Assembly (NCBI RefSeq): GCF_041146395.1
Contig: NC_091009.1
Coordinates: 907,501 to 971,500, forward strand
Length of the DNA: 64,000 nucleotides
From: Eulemur rufifrons
Lineage: Eukaryota; Chordata; Mammalia; Primates; Lemuridae
Direction: 5' to 3'
How positions within the stretch are numbered: position 1 is the stretch's first letter; the number at the start of each line of letters is the position of its first letter. Positions 49,154 to 61,984 of the stretch are shown here, piece after piece. The notes under the pieces are model-generated. The model searched no databases, was not told where the DNA came from, and saw nothing but the letters and a program-made list of their open reading frames with translations. Made by a program: the position numbers and the translations under genes.

Positions 49154-50090
49154 AAATGCCCCCTGTATTTCTGGAGACAAGATTTGATTTCAGAAGTCAA
49201 ATAAGGCTTTGCCTTAAGGAAAAGATAAATGTGTTAGTTCAAAAGCTGCCTCGTCTCAGGAGGGCGTCTTGCTGGTCAGTAGAAGCTGCATCTCAAGGAG
49301 ACAGCTGTAAACTGGGCCTTTGGTTCTCACCTGTTTTGAAAGACAAGGCAGGCCTCCCTTAGGACCAAAGGTTGCTGGTGCTGCTGACAGGTGGACCCCC
49401 GGAGATGAGAGCTAATCAGATAGATATGCTAATGCCCAAGCCGGGCCCAGATGGAACCATGCGGTTCAAGTAATTAACACAAAGCACAGCCCATGTTGAC
49501 TTCTGGGATCATCTCTGTCTCCAAGAACACAATCACCAGAGCCAAGATGTCTCTGTTTGTTGCTAAAGTAATAGCCTTATCATAAAACTTAGAAGTTTGC
49601 CCCAAGAAGATTTTATAACCCATTGTTCCCCTAGTTAGAGTTAGTTAAAGGATCTGTAGTAGACTTTTAGGAGACTTTGACCCTAAAGCAAACTGCCTGT
49701 TAGTATCAAAATCCCGTTGCGCTTGGCAACCGGAGCCTGTATGTAACCTATATAATACCTGTGTGGAGTTTCAGTCGGGGAAATATTTGATGCGGGTAAA
49801 ATATTTCCATCCGGATACCCTCCTTTATCTATTTTCATAAACTTTCACTTTATAAACTATATCTTTGGCTCTGTGTATTATTATTGCCATTACTTTATAT
49901 TTTTATTTCTGTTTCCTACTATATTTTTCATCCTTTGCGATGACCCCTGCCTGAGAGACCTGATCGGAAGAAAAAACCTCTTTGCAGGGAGCGTAGCTAA
50001 CTCCCTGCAAACTGGCGAAGTCAACTTAGAGATCTGATCAGAACAAAGAGAAAAGGACCTCTTTGCGGGGAGCGTAGCTAACTCCCCGCA
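49126..50090 (+). repeat. 3' LTR of provirus copy 2
   Basis: 965 bp, the same extended form as 36160-37124, preceded by the polypurine tract at 49106-49125. Confidence 0.92.
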
Positions 50091-50096
50091 TTCAGG
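50091..50096 (+). repeat. Proviral flank TTCAGG, right of copy 2
   Basis: Identical in context to 37125-37130. Confidence 0.85.
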
Positions 50097-53000
50097 CCCT
50101 CTGTCAGATCGCTGGTTTGTTTTTATTATCCCCAGAGAAGAGTAGTGGGCATGTGTTTGGCAGGTGAAAAGTGCGGATTCTGTTTCAGAGAATTAAACAG
50201 GATCCGCATGGTCATCTCATTCCTTTAAGAATCCTTTGCTTCATCAGCTGGGATTCCACCATGTTTCTATATACTCCTCTATGCGTGGGCACAGGTACCT
50301 GGCTTGTTCCAAGAAGTATGCTGGAGAGTTTTCAAATGAACCAGTACGTTGAAAATTATTTGCAGGTTTTCAGCGTTTCACCATAATTTTGATAACGTTT
50401 GTATGTGCCTCCTGAAACCCAAGAAGGCTGCGACGCACATAACTATGCTGAGGAGTAGCTGACTTGGTGTTGCCTATTTTTGTTAGTGGAGACAGACAAG
50501 AAGCCATTCTTCTAAGTATCATCCCACCACCATTTTTCCATTGTTTTATAATGCAGGGAAATTTTGCAAGTTAGCATTATAATTAGTAGCTGGAGGGTAC
50601 GGTTTTTTTTTTGTGTGGTCGATGTGGATGGGGGGGTCAGGCCCTCTGTTAGTTCGCTGGTTAGTTTTTATTATAACCAGAGAGAAGAAGTGGGCAGGTG
50701 TTTGGCAGGAGAAAAGGGCGGATTCTGTTTCAGAGCATTAACGATGATCCCCATGGTCATCCCGTTCCTTTAATAATCCTTTACTTCATGAGCTGGAAAT
50801 CCATCATGGTTCTATATACTCCTCTATGCGTGGGAACAGGTAACTGGCTTGTTCCAAGAAGTATGCCGCAGAGCTTTTCAATTAACCACTACGATGAAAA
50901 TTATTTGCAGGTGTTCAGCGTTTCACCATAATTGTGATAACGTTTGTTTGTGCCTCCTGAAACCCAAGAAGGCTGCGACGGACATAACTATGCTGAGGAG
51001 TAGCTGACTTGGTGTTGCCTATTTTTGTTAGTGGAGACTGACAAGAATCCATTCTTCTAAGTATCATCCCACCACCATTTTTCCATTGTTTTAAAATGCA
51101 GGGAAATTTTGCAAGTTAGCATTATAATTAGTAGCTGGAGGGTACGGTTTTTTTTTTTGTGTGTGGTCGATGTGGATGGGGGGGTCAGGCCCTCTGTCAG
51201 TTCGCTGGTGAGTTTTTATTATCCCCAGAGAGGAGAAGTGGGCATGTGTTTGGCAGGTGAAAAGGGCGGATTCTGTTTCAGAGAATTAACGATGATCCCC
51301 ATGGTCATCCCATTCCTTTAATAATCCTTTATTACACCAGCTGGAAATCCACCATGGTTCTATATACTCCTCTTTGCGTGGGAACAGGTAATTGGCTTGT
51401 TCCAAGAAGTATGCCGCAGAGCTTTTCAATTAACCACTACGTTGAAAATTCTTTGCAGGTGTTCAGCGTTTCACCATAATTGTGATAACGTTTGTTTGTG
51501 CCTCCTGAAACCCAAGAAGGCTGCGACGGACATAACTATGCTGAGGAGTAGCTGACTTGGTGTTGCCTATTTTTTTTAGTGGAGACTGACAAGAAGCCAT
51601 TCTTCTAAGTATCATCCCACCACCATTTTTCCATTGTTTTAAAATGCAGGGAAATTTTGCAAGTTAGCATTATAATTAGTAGCTGGAGGGTACGGTTTTT
51701 TTTTTTGTGTGTGGTCGATGTAGATGGGGGGGTCAGGCCCTCTGTCAGTTGGCTGGTTAGTTTTTATTATCCCCAGAGAGGAGAAGTGGGCATGTGTTTG
51801 GTAGGTGAAAAGGGCGGATTCTGTTTCAGAGATTTAACGATGATCCCCATGGTCATCCCGTTCCTTTAATAATCCTTTACTTCATCAGCTGGAAATCCAC
51901 CATGGTTCTATACACTCCTCTTTGCGTGGGAACAGGTAACTGGCTTGTTCCAAGAAGTATGCCGCAGAGCTTTTCAATTAACCAGTACGTTGAAAATTAT
52001 TTGCAGGTGTTCAGCGTTTCACCATAATTGTGATAACGTTTGTTTGTGCCTCCTGAAACCCAAGAAGGATGCCACGAACATAACTATGCTGAGGCGTAGC
52101 TGACTTGGTTTTGCCTATTTTTGTTAGTGGAGACTGACAAGAATCCATTCTTCTAAGTATCATCTCACCATCATTTTTCCATTGTTTAAAAATGCAGGAA
52201 AATTTTGCAAGTTAGCATTATAATTAGTAGCTGGAGGCTACGGTGTTTTTTTTTTTTTTTTCCTGTGGGGTCGGTGTGGATGTGTTGGTAAGGCCCTCTG
52301 TCAGTTCGCTGGTTTGTTTTTATTATCCCCAGAGAGGAGAAGTGGGTATTAGTATAGCAGGGGAAAACTGCGGTTCTGTTTCAGAGAATAAAACAGGATC
52401 CGCATGGTAATCCCGTTCCTTTAAGAATCCTTTGCTTCCTGAGCTGGGAATCCACCATGGTTCTATATACTTCTCTATGCGTGGGCACAGGAATCTGGCC
52501 TGTTCCAAGAAGTATGCCTCAGAGCTTTTCAATTAACCAGTATGTTGAAAAGCCTTTGCAGGTTTTCAGTGTTTCACCATAATTGTGATAACGTGTGTAT
52601 GTGTCTCCTGAAAGCCAATATGGCTGCCAAGGAAATAAGTATGCTGAGGAGTAGCTGACTTCGTGTTGCCTATTTTTGTTAGTGGAGACTGACAAGAAGC
52701 CATTCTTCTAAGAAGCATTCCACCATCATTTTTCCATTGTTTAAAAATGCAGGGAAATTTTGCAAGTTAGCATTATAATTAGTAGCTGGAGGGTACTTTT
52801 TTTTTTTTGTGGGGTCAGTGTGGATGGGTTGGTCAGGCCATCTGTCAATTCACTGGTTTCTTTTTATTATCCCCAGAGAGGAGAAGTGGGCATGTGTTTG
52901 GCAGGTGAAAAGTGCGGATTCTGTTTCAGAGAATTAAACAGGATCCGCATGGTCATCTCATTCCTTTAAGAATCCTTTGCTTCATCAGCTGGGATTCCAC

Positions 53001-56000
53001 CATGTTTCTATATACTCCTCTATGCGTGGGCACAGGTACCTGGCTTGTTCCAAGAAGTATGCTATAGAGTTTTCAAATTAACCAGTACGTTGAAAATTAT
53101 TTGCAGGTGTTCAGCGTTTCACCATAATTTTGATAACGTTTTATGTGCCTCCTGAAACCCAAGAAGGCTGCGACGCACATAACTATGCTGAGGAGTAGCT
53201 GACTTGGTGTTGCCTATTTTTGTTAGTGGAGACAGACAAGAAGCCATTCTTCTAAGTATCATCCCACCACCATTTTTCCATTGTTTTAAAAGGCAGGGAA
53301 ATTTTGCAAGTTAGCATTATAATTAGTAGCTGGAGGGTACGGTTATTTTTTGTGTGTGGTCGATGTGGATGCGGGGGGCAGGCCCTCTGTCAGTTCGCTG
53401 GTTAGTTTTTATTATCCCCAGAGAGGAGAAGTGGGCATGTGTTTGGCAGGTGAAAAGGGCGGATTCTGTTTCAGAGAATTAACGATGATCCCCATGGTCA
53501 TCCAGTTCCTTTAATAATCCTTTACTTCATCAGCTGGAAATCCACCATGGTTCTATATACTCCTCTATGTGTGGGAACAGGTAACTGGCTTGTTCCAAGA
53601 AGTATGCCGCAGAGCTTTTCACTTAACCACTACGTTGAAAATTATTTGCAGGTGTTCAGCATTTCACCATAATTGTGATAACGTTTGTTTGTGCCTCCTG
53701 AAACCCAAGAAGGCTGCGACGGACATAACTATGCTGAGGAGTAGCTGTCTTGGTGTTGCCTATTTTTTTTGGTGGAGACTAACAAGAAGCCATTCTTCTA
53801 AGTATCATCCCACCACCATTTTTCCAGTGTTTTAAAATGCAGGGAAATTTTGCAAGTTAGCATTATAATTAGTTGCTGGAGGGTACGGTATTTTTTTTTT
53901 GTGTGGTCGATGTGGATGGGGGGGTCAGGCCCTCTGTCAGTTCGCTGGTTAGTTTTTATTATCCCCAGAGAGGAGAAGTGGGCATGTGTTTGGCAGGTGA
54001 AAAGGGCGGATTCTGTTTCAGAGAATTAACGATGATCCCCATGGTCATCCCGTTCCTTTAATAATCCTTTGCTTCATCAGCTGGAAATCCACCATGGTTC
54101 TATATACTCCTCTTTGCGTGGGAACAGGTAACTGGCTTGTTCCAAGAAGTATGCCGCAGAGCTTTTCAATTAACCACTACGTTGAAAATTATTTGCAGGT
54201 GTTCAGCGTTTCACAATAATTGTGATAACGTTTGTTTATGCCTCCTGAAACCCAAGATGGCTGCCACGAACATAACTATCCTGAGGCGTAGCTGACTTGG
54301 TTTTGCCTATTTTTGTTAGTGGAGACTGACAAGAATCCATTCTTCTAAGTATCATCTCACCATCATTTTTCCATTGTTTAAAAATGCAGGAAAATTTTGC
54401 AAGATAGCATTATAATTAGTAGCTGGAGGCTGCGGTGTTTTTTTTTTTTTTTCCTGTGGGGTCGGTGTGTATGTGTGGTCAGGCTCTCTGTCAGTTCGCT
54501 GGTTCGTTTTTATTATCCCCAGAGAGGAGAAGTGGGTATTAGTATGGCAGGTGAAAACTGCGGATCTGTTTCAGAGAATTAAACAGGATCCGCATGGTAA
54601 TCCCGTTCCTTTAAGAATCCTTTGCTTCATGAGCTGGGAATCCACCATGGTTCTATATACTTCTCTATGCATGGGCACAGGAAACTGGCTTGTTCCAAGA
54701 AGTATGCCTCAGAGCTATTCAATTAACCAGTATGTTGAAAATCCTTTGCAGGTTTTCAGCGTTTCACCATAATTGTGATAACGTGTGTATGTGCCTAGTG
54801 AAACCAAATATGGCTGCTACGGACATAACTATGCCGAGGCGTAGCTGACTTGGTGTTGCCCATTTTTGTCAGTGGAGACTGACAAGAAGCCATTCTTCTA
54901 AGTATCATGCCACCATCATTTCTCCATTGTTTAAAAATGCAGGGAAATTTTGCAAATTGGCATTATAATTAGTAGCTGGAGGGTACTTTTTTTTTTTGTG
55001 GGGTCGGTCAGGATGGGTGTTCAGGCCCTCTGTCAGATCGCTGGTTTGTTTTTATTATCCCCAGAGAAGAGTAGTGGGCATGTTTTTGGCAGGTGAAAAG
55101 TGCGGATTCTGTTTCAGAGAATTAAACAGGATCCGCATGGTCATCTCATTCCTTTAAGAATCCTTTGCTTCATAAGCTGGGATTCCACCATGTTTCTATA
55201 TACTCCTCTATGCGTGGGCACAGGTACCTGGCTTGTTCCAAGAAGTATGTTGGAGAGATATCAAATTAACCAGTACGTTGAAAATTATTTGCAGATTTTC
55301 AGCGTTTAACCATAATTTTGATAACGTTTGTATGTGCCTCCTGAAACCCAAGAAGTCTGCGACGGACATAACTATGCTGAGGAGTAGCTGACTTGGTGTT
55401 GCCTATTTTTGTTAGTGGAGACAGACAAGAAGCCATTCTTCTAAGTATCATCCCACCACCATTTTTCCATTGTTTTAAAATGCAGGGAAATTTTGCAAGT
55501 TAGCATTATAATTAGTAGCTGGAGGGTACGGTTTTTTTGTGTGTGTGGTGGATGTGGATGGGGGCTCAGGCACTCTGTCAGTTCGCTGGTTAGTTTTTAT
55601 TATCCCCAGAGAGGAGAAGTGGGCATGTGTTTATCAGGGGAAAAGGGCGGATTCTGTTTCAGAGAATTAACGATGATCCCCATGGTCATCCCGTTTTTTT
55701 AATAATCCTTTACTTCATCAGCTGGAAATCCACCATGGTTCTATACACTCCTCTTTGCGTGGGAACAGGTAACTGGCTTGTTCCAAGAAGTATGCCGCAG
55801 AGCTTTTCAATTAACCACTACGTTGAAAATTATTTGCAGGTGTTCAGCGTTTCACCATAATTGTGATAACGTTTGTTTGTGCCTCCTAAAACCCAAGATG
55901 GCTGCCACGAACATAACTATGCTGAGGCGTAGCTGACTTGGTTTTGCCTATTTTTGTTAGTGGAGACTGACAAGAATCCATTCTTCTAAGTATCATCTCA

Positions 56001-59000
56001 CCATCATTTTTCCATTGTTTAAAAATGCAGGAAAATTTTGCAAGTTAGCATTATAATTAGTAGCTGGAGGCTACGGTGTTTTTTTTTTTTTTTCATGTGG
56101 GGTCGGTGTGGATGTGTTGGTCAGGCCCTGTGTCAGTTCGCTGGTTTGTTTTTATTATCCCCAGAGAGGAGAAGTGGGTATTAGTATGGCAGGTGAAAAC
56201 TGCGGATCTCTTTCAGAGAATTAAACCTGGCTTGTTCCAAGAAGTATGCTGGAGAGTTTTCAAATTAACCAGTACGTTGAAAATTATTTGCAGGTGTTCA
56301 GCGTTTCACCATAATTGTGATAACGTTTGTTTGTGCCTCCTGAAACCCAAGATGGCTGCCACGAACATAACTATGCTGAGGCGTAGCTGACTTGGTGTTG
56401 CCTATTTTTGTTAGTGGAGACTGACAAGAAGCCATTCTTCTAAGTATCATCCCACCACCATTTTTTCATTGTTTTAAAATGCAGGGAAATTTTGCAAGTT
56501 AGCATTATAATTAGTAGCTGGAGGGTACGGTTTTATTTTTTTGTGTGGTCGATGTGGATGGGGGTGTCAGGCCCTCTGTCATTTCTCTGGTTAGTTTTTA
56601 TTATCCCCAGAGAGGAGAAGTGGGCACGTGTTTGGCAGGTGAAAAGGGCGGATTCTGTTTCAGAGAATTAACGATGATCCCCATGGTCATCCCGTTCCTT
56701 TAATAATCCTTTACTTCATCAGCTGGAAATCCACCATGGTTCTATATACTCCTCTTTGCGTGGGAACAGGTAACTGGCTTGTTCCAAGAAGTATGCCGCA
56801 GAGCTTTTCACTTAACCACTACGTTGAAAATTATTTGCAGGTGTTCAGCGTTTCACCATAATTGTGATAACGTTTGTTTGTGCCTCCTGAAACCCAAGAA
56901 GGCTGCGACGGACATAACTATGCTGAGGCGTAGCTGACTTGGTTTTGCCTATTTTTGTTAGTGGAGACTGACAAGAAGCCATTCTTCTAAGTATCATCCC
57001 ACCATCATTTCTCCATTGTTTAAAAATGCAGGGAAATTTTGCAAATTGGCATTATAATTAGTAGCTGGAGGGTACTTTTTTTTTTGTGGGGTCGGTCAGG
57101 ATGGGTGTTCAGGCCCTCGGTCAGATCGCTGGTTTGTTTTTATTATCCCCAGAGAGGAGAAGGGGGCATGTGTTTGGCAGGTGAAAAGGGCGGATTCTGT
57201 TTCAGAGAATTAAACAGGATCCGCATGGTCATCTTATTCCTTTAATAATCCTTTGCTTCATGAGATGGGATTCCACCATGTTTCTATATACTCCTCTATG
57301 CGTGGGCACAGGTACCTGGCTTGTTCCAAGAAGTATGCTGGAGAGTTTTCAAATTAACCAGTAGGTTGAAAATTATTTGCAGGTTTTCAGCGTTTCACCA
57401 TAATTTTGCTAACGTTTGTATGTGCCTCCTGAAACCCAAGAAGGCTGCGACGGACATAACTATGCTGAGGAGTAGCTGACTTGGAGTTGCCTGTTTTTGT
57501 TAGCGGAGACAGACAAGAAGCCATTCTTCTAAGTATCATCCCACCACCATTTTTCCATTGTTTTAAAATGCAGGGAAATTTTGCAAGTTAGCATTATAAT
57601 TAGTAGCTGGAGGGTACGGTTTTTTTTTTTTTGTTTTGTGGTCGATGTGGATGGGTGTTCAGGCCCTCTGTCAGTTCGCTGGTTAGTTTTTATTATCCCC
57701 AGAGAGGAGAAGTGGGCATGTGTTTGGCAGGTGAAAAGGGCGGATTCTGTTTCAGAGAATTGACGATGATCCCCATGGTCATCCCATTCCTTTAATAATC
57801 CTTTACTTCATCAGCTGGAAATCCACCATGTTTCTATATACTCCTCTTTGCGTGGGAACAGGTAACTGGCTTGTTCCAAGAAGTATGCCGCAGAGCTTTT
57901 CAATTAACCACTACGTTGAAAATTATTTGCAGGTGTTCAGCGTTTCACCATAATTGTAATAACGTTTGTTTGTGCCTCCTGAAACCCAAGAAGGCTGCGA
58001 CGGACATAACTATGCTGAGGAGTAGCTGACTTGGTGTTGCCTATTTTTGTTAATGGAGACAGACAAGAAGCCATTCTTCTAAGTATCATCCCACCACCAT
58101 TTTTCCATTGTTTAAAAATGCAGGGAAATTTTGCAAGTTAGCATTATAATTAGTAGCTGGAGGGTACGGGTTTTTTTTGTGCGTGGTCGATATGGATGGG
58201 GGGGTGAGGCCCTCTGTCAGTTCGCTGGTTAGTTTTTATTATCCCCAGAGAGGAGAAGTGGGCATGTGTTTGGCAGGTGAAAAGGGCGGATTCTGTTTCA
58301 GAGAATTAAACAGGATCCGAATGGTCATCCCGTTCCTTTAATAATCCTTTACTTCATCAGCTGGAAATCCACCATGGTTCTATATACTCCTCTTTGCGTG
58401 GGAACAGGTAACTGGCTTGTTCCAAGAAGTATGCCGCAGAGCTTTTCAATTAACCACTACGTTGAAAATTATTTGCAGGTGTTCAGCGTTTCACCATAAT
58501 TGTGATAACGTTTGTTTGTGCCTCCTGAAACCAAAGAAGGCTGCGACAGACATAACTATGCTGAGGAGTAGCTGACTTGGTGTTGCCTATTTTTGTTAGT
58601 GGAGACTGACAAGAAGCCATTCTTCTAAGTATCATGCCACCACCATTTTTCCATTGTTTTAAAATGCAGGGAAATTTTGCAAGTTAGCATTATAATTAGT
58701 AGCTGGAGGGTACGGTTTTTTTTTTTTTTCTTTTGTGGTCGATGTGGATGGGTGTTCAGGCCCTCTGTCAGTTCGCTGGTTAGTTTTTATTATCCCCAGA
58801 GAGGAGAAGTGGGCATGTCTTTGGCAGGTGAAAAGGGCGGATTCTGTTTCAGAGAATTAACGATAATCCCCATGGTCATCCCGTTCCTTTAATAATCCTT
58901 TACTTCATCAGCTGGAAATCCACCATGGTTCTATATACTCCTCTTTGCGTGGGAACAGGTAACTGGCTTGTTCCAAGAAGTATGCCGCAGAGCTTTTCAA

Positions 59001-59229
59001 TTAACCACTACGTTGAAAATTATTTGCAGGTATTCAGCGTTTCACCATAATTGTGATAACGTTTGTTTGTGACTCTTGAAACCCAAGAAGGCTGCGACGG
59101 ACATAACTATGCTGAGGAGTAGCTGACTTGGTGTTGCCTATTTTTGTTAGTGGAGACAGACAAGAAGCCATTCTTCTAAGTATCATCCCACCACCATTTT
59201 TCGATTGTTTTAAAAGGCTGGGAAATTTT
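50097..59229 (+). repeat. Satellite, right block up to the telomeric junction
   Basis: About sixteen to seventeen younger monomers. Up to about 55.48 kb they repeat 37131-42516. Beyond that come B (55650), a shortened D-type monomer (56200), B (56650), A-like (57195), B (57745), an A/B mixture with TTAAACAGGATCCGAATGG (58300) and B (58845). The array ends within a monomer at GGGAAATTTT (59229). No gene is supported. Confidence 0.9.
56222..56232 (+). repeat. Internal deletion in a satellite monomer
   Basis: After CAGAGAATTAAA the sequence continues directly with CCTGGCTTGTTCC, so about 120-140 bp (second palindrome arm to the CAGGTACCTGG segment) are missing. Short C/CTGG similarity at the join suggests a replication or recombination slip. 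Confidence 0.7.
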
Positions 59230-59475
59230 AAAATTTTAAACCCTTAACCCTAACCCTAACCCTAAACCTAACCTTAACCCTAACCCTAACCCACCACCAT
59301 TTTTCAGGGAAATTTTAAAATTTTAAATTTTAAACCCTTAACCCTTAACACTTAAACCTTAAAATTTTAAAATTTTAAACCCATAACCCTAACCCTAACC
59401 CTAACCTTAACCCTAACCCTAACCCACCACCATTTTTCCATTGTTTTAAAACGCAGGGAAATTTTAAAATTTTAA
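59199..59475 (+). repeat. Chimeric satellite-telomere junction, repeated three times
   Basis: Three successive units, each with a satellite piece (CCACCACCATTTTTC ... GGGAAATTTT), an A/T linker of AAAATTTT type and a telomeric tract starting CCC(T/A)TAACCC. Satellite pieces lie at about 59199-59229, 59291-59315 (internally shortened) and 59424-59465. Telomeric tracts lie at about 59240-59292, 59334-59350 and 59389-59424, and from 59476 onward. The ends of the pieces recur at the same bases. Confidence 0.85.
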
Positions 59476-59504
59476 ACCCTTAACCCTTACCCTAACCCTA
59501 ACCG

Positions 59505-61380
59505 TAATGCTAACCTCTAAACGTAACCCTAACCGTGACCAGTAAACCTAACCCTAACCTCTAACACAAACCATAGCACATAACTCTAACCCTAAAACTA
59601 ACCCTAACCCTAAACCTAAACCTAAACCCTAACTCTTAACCTTAACACTAAGCGTTAACTCTCACGCTAACCTTTAATCCTAACCCTAATCCTAATCTTC
59701 AACCCTAAACCTAACACTTAACCCTAACCCTGTACCAAACTCTAACCCCTCATCTTAACCCTAACCGTAAACCTCAAACCTAAACCAAAGTGTAACCGTT
59801 AAACCTAAGAGTAACCTTTAACCCTAACCCTATTCCCTAACCCTAAGCCCTCACCCTAACCCTAAACTTCATCCTTAACCCTAACCAGAATCCTAACCCT
59901 AAATCTAATTCTCAGACTTCTGGCTTTCTTAGAGTTTAGAAAGCCTGCAATCCTCCCATGCCATGCATGAAAGGAGGCTCTACCACTGTGTCCTGCATGA
60001 AACCCACGGGCCCATACCCAGAGTATGATAGAGTGGGTTCCGGGTACAATCCCAGCCCCCTAAACTCCCCCCGCCCGCCTAATGCAGACAGGGCCCGTGC
60101 GCTAAGCATAAACAATACCTTTAACAGATAACCCAAATCCTGAACATAACACCCAACCCTGTTCCTATTTCTCACCTTAATATGTAAACCTCACCGTGCG
60201 CCTAACTTTAACCTCTTATCCTAACGTTAATGCATAACCGATTTCCTGAGAACAACCCCTATCCCATAATTCTAACCCTATCTCCTAGTCATCACTGTGA
60301 CACCTAATCCCTAACCCTAATTCTAAACCGCTAACGCTAACCGTAACCCTACCTACAACCCTAACACTGACAGTAATCCTTACTTCTAACCCCAACGCTA
60401 TGCCTAACAAAAACCCTAACCCTTGACCCTAACCCATCACCCTAACCCCTAAGCCTTACCCTAACCCTTAACCCTAATCCTAATGCTAACCATTAAACCT
60501 AACCCTAGCTCTTAAAGCTAACCCTAAACCTTACCCTCACGACTAGACCTAACCCTGACACTAACCTAACACCTAATCCTAACCGGAACCCCTAAAGCTA
60601 ACCCTGAACCCTATCCCTAACCCTAGCAGTCAACTTTAACCCTAAGCCTAAGCCCAACCCGTAACCCTAATCCTATCCTTTTACCCTAAAAATAACCCCT
60701 AAACCTAACCCCTATACCTCACCCTAACTCTAACCCCAATCCTAATTCTAACCATACCCCTTCATAATACACTAACTCCTAACCGCTAACCCTAACACTA
60801 ACCAAAAACCCTAATCACTAATCCCTAACCCTAACGCTTAACCTTTACCCTAACCGTTAACCCTCACCCTAAATCTTAACACTGACCCTAACCTTAACCT
60901 TTAACTCTAAGCCTAACCCTTAACCCTACAGTAAGGAAGACCCTTAATGCTAATGGGATCCCTTATCCCTAACCCTAACACTACAGCTAAAATAACCCTA
61001 ACCTTGGATCCTTAAACCTAACCCCTAACACTTACTTTAACCTAAAACCCTAACCGTAATCCTAAGCATTAAACCTAACACTATCTCTTAACCCTAATGC
61101 TAGCCCTTACCCTAACGCCTAGATCTAACCCTAAATCTAACCTACCGCCTAATCCTAACCTTAAGCCCTAATGCTAACACTAACCCTGAACCCTAAACCT
61201 ACCCGGAACCGTTAACACTAACCCTATCCGTGAACCTTAACCCTGACCCTAACCATTACCTGCACCCAAGCATTTAACCCTGACCCTAACCCTTATCCTT
61301 AATGCTAACCCTAACACTAAACCCTAACCCTAAGCCGAACACTTATCCCTAATCCTATCCCTTAACCCTAACCCTAACCC
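59505..61380 (+). repeat. Subtelomere-like long tandem unit, copy 1
   Basis: 1,876 bp starting TAATGCTAACCTCTAAACGT. Landmarks such as CACAAACCATAGCACATAAC, AAGCGTTAACTCTCACGC and the first 200-bp block recur in copies 2 and 3. Confidence 0.82.
59908..60112 (+). repeat. Non-telomeric 200-bp block in telomeric DNA, copy 1
   Basis: From ATTCTCAGACTTCTGGC to GCTAAGCATAAAC. It contains TTTCTTAGAGTTTAGAAAGC, GTGTCCTGCATGAAACCC and CAGACAGGGCCCGTGC and has no CCCTAA periodicity. The origin was not recognised. A reverse-strand open frame (59936-60175) crosses into telomeric sequence and is not preserved in the other copies, so I do not call it a gene. Confidence 0.85.
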
Positions 61381-61783
61381 TAATGCTACCCCCTAAACGT
61401 AACCCTAACCGTGACCAGTAAACCTAACACTAACCTCTAACACAAACCATAGCACATAACTCTAACCCTAAAACTAACCCTAACCCTAACCCTAACCCTA
61501 AACCCTAACTCTTAACCTTAACCCTAAGCGTTAACTCTCACGCTAACCTTTAATCCTAACCCTAATCCTAATCTTCAACCCTAAACCTAACACTTAACCC
61601 TAACCCTGTACCAAACCCTAACCCCTCATCTTAACCCTAACCTTAAATCTCAACCCTAAACCAAAGTGTAACCGTTAAATCTAAGAGTAACCTTTAACCC
61701 TAACCGTAATCCCTAAGCCTAAGCCCTCACCCTAACACTAAACTTCATCCTTAACCCTAACCATAACCCTAACCCTAAATCTA

Positions 61784-61984
61784 ATTCTCAGACTTCTTGC
61801 TTTCTTAGAGTTTAGAAAGCCTGCAATCCTCCCACGCCATGCGTGAAAGAGGGCTCTGCCACAGTGTCCTGCATGAAACCCAGAGGCCCATACACTGCGT
61901 GCGGTTGAGTGGGTTCCCAGCGACCATCACAGACACCTAACTTTGCCTCCTAGGGCATACAGGGCCCGTGCCCTAAGCATAAAC
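61784..61984 (+). repeat. Non-telomeric 200-bp block, copy 2
   Basis: Same beginning (ATTCTCAGACTTCTTGC) and end (CCCTAAGCATAAAC) as copy 1, with many substitutions in the second half. Confidence 0.82.

Larger units (their letters stand above)
43816..50090 (+). mobile_element. Defective endogenous betaretrovirus-like provirus, copy 2
   Basis: Same length, structure, lesions and satellite flanks as 30850-37124, shifted by 12,966 bp. The shared target duplication and shared flanking deletion show that it arose by duplication of the locus, not by a second integration. The only internal difference I noticed is T instead of C at 46272 within pro, which is silent (Thr). Confidence 0.95.
42517..55481 (+). 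repeat. 12,966-bp tandem duplication, copy 2
   Basis: Direct repeat of 29551-42516. It ends near 55481-55500, where GCAAGTTAGCATT replaces the GCAAGTTATCATT found at the junction of the two copies. It is one base shorter because of a T-run near 52250. Confidence 0.9.

Noticed and set aside
43816..50090. Second independent proviral integration
   Set aside because: It has the same target duplication, the same deleted neighbouring monomer and identical lesions at a constant 12,966-bp shift, so it is a duplicated locus.
30..58892. Many 60-140-codon open frames repeated in each satellite monomer (for example those beginning near 18232, 22067 and 58677)
   Set aside because: They recur with the repeat, change frame and length with poly-T variation and hit stops in sister monomers. 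They show no domain and no coding constraint.
16000..59229. Splice-like signals in each monomer (TTTGCAG|GT and CAG|GTAACT)
   Set aside because: They are present in every monomer but with no open exon between them, and such short motifs are common. There is no evidence for a transcript.
1..59229. CENP-B box, which would support a centromeric satellite
   Set aside because: I saw no stretch matching the core TTCG....A..CGGG in the monomers I read. Absence was not checked exhaustively.
59936..60175. Reverse-strand 79-codon open frame in the telomeric block, with a related one at 63402-63656
   Set aside because: The related frame at 63402 begins and ends in different sequence because of indels. 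Both cross into degenerate CCCTAA and show no recognisable protein features.
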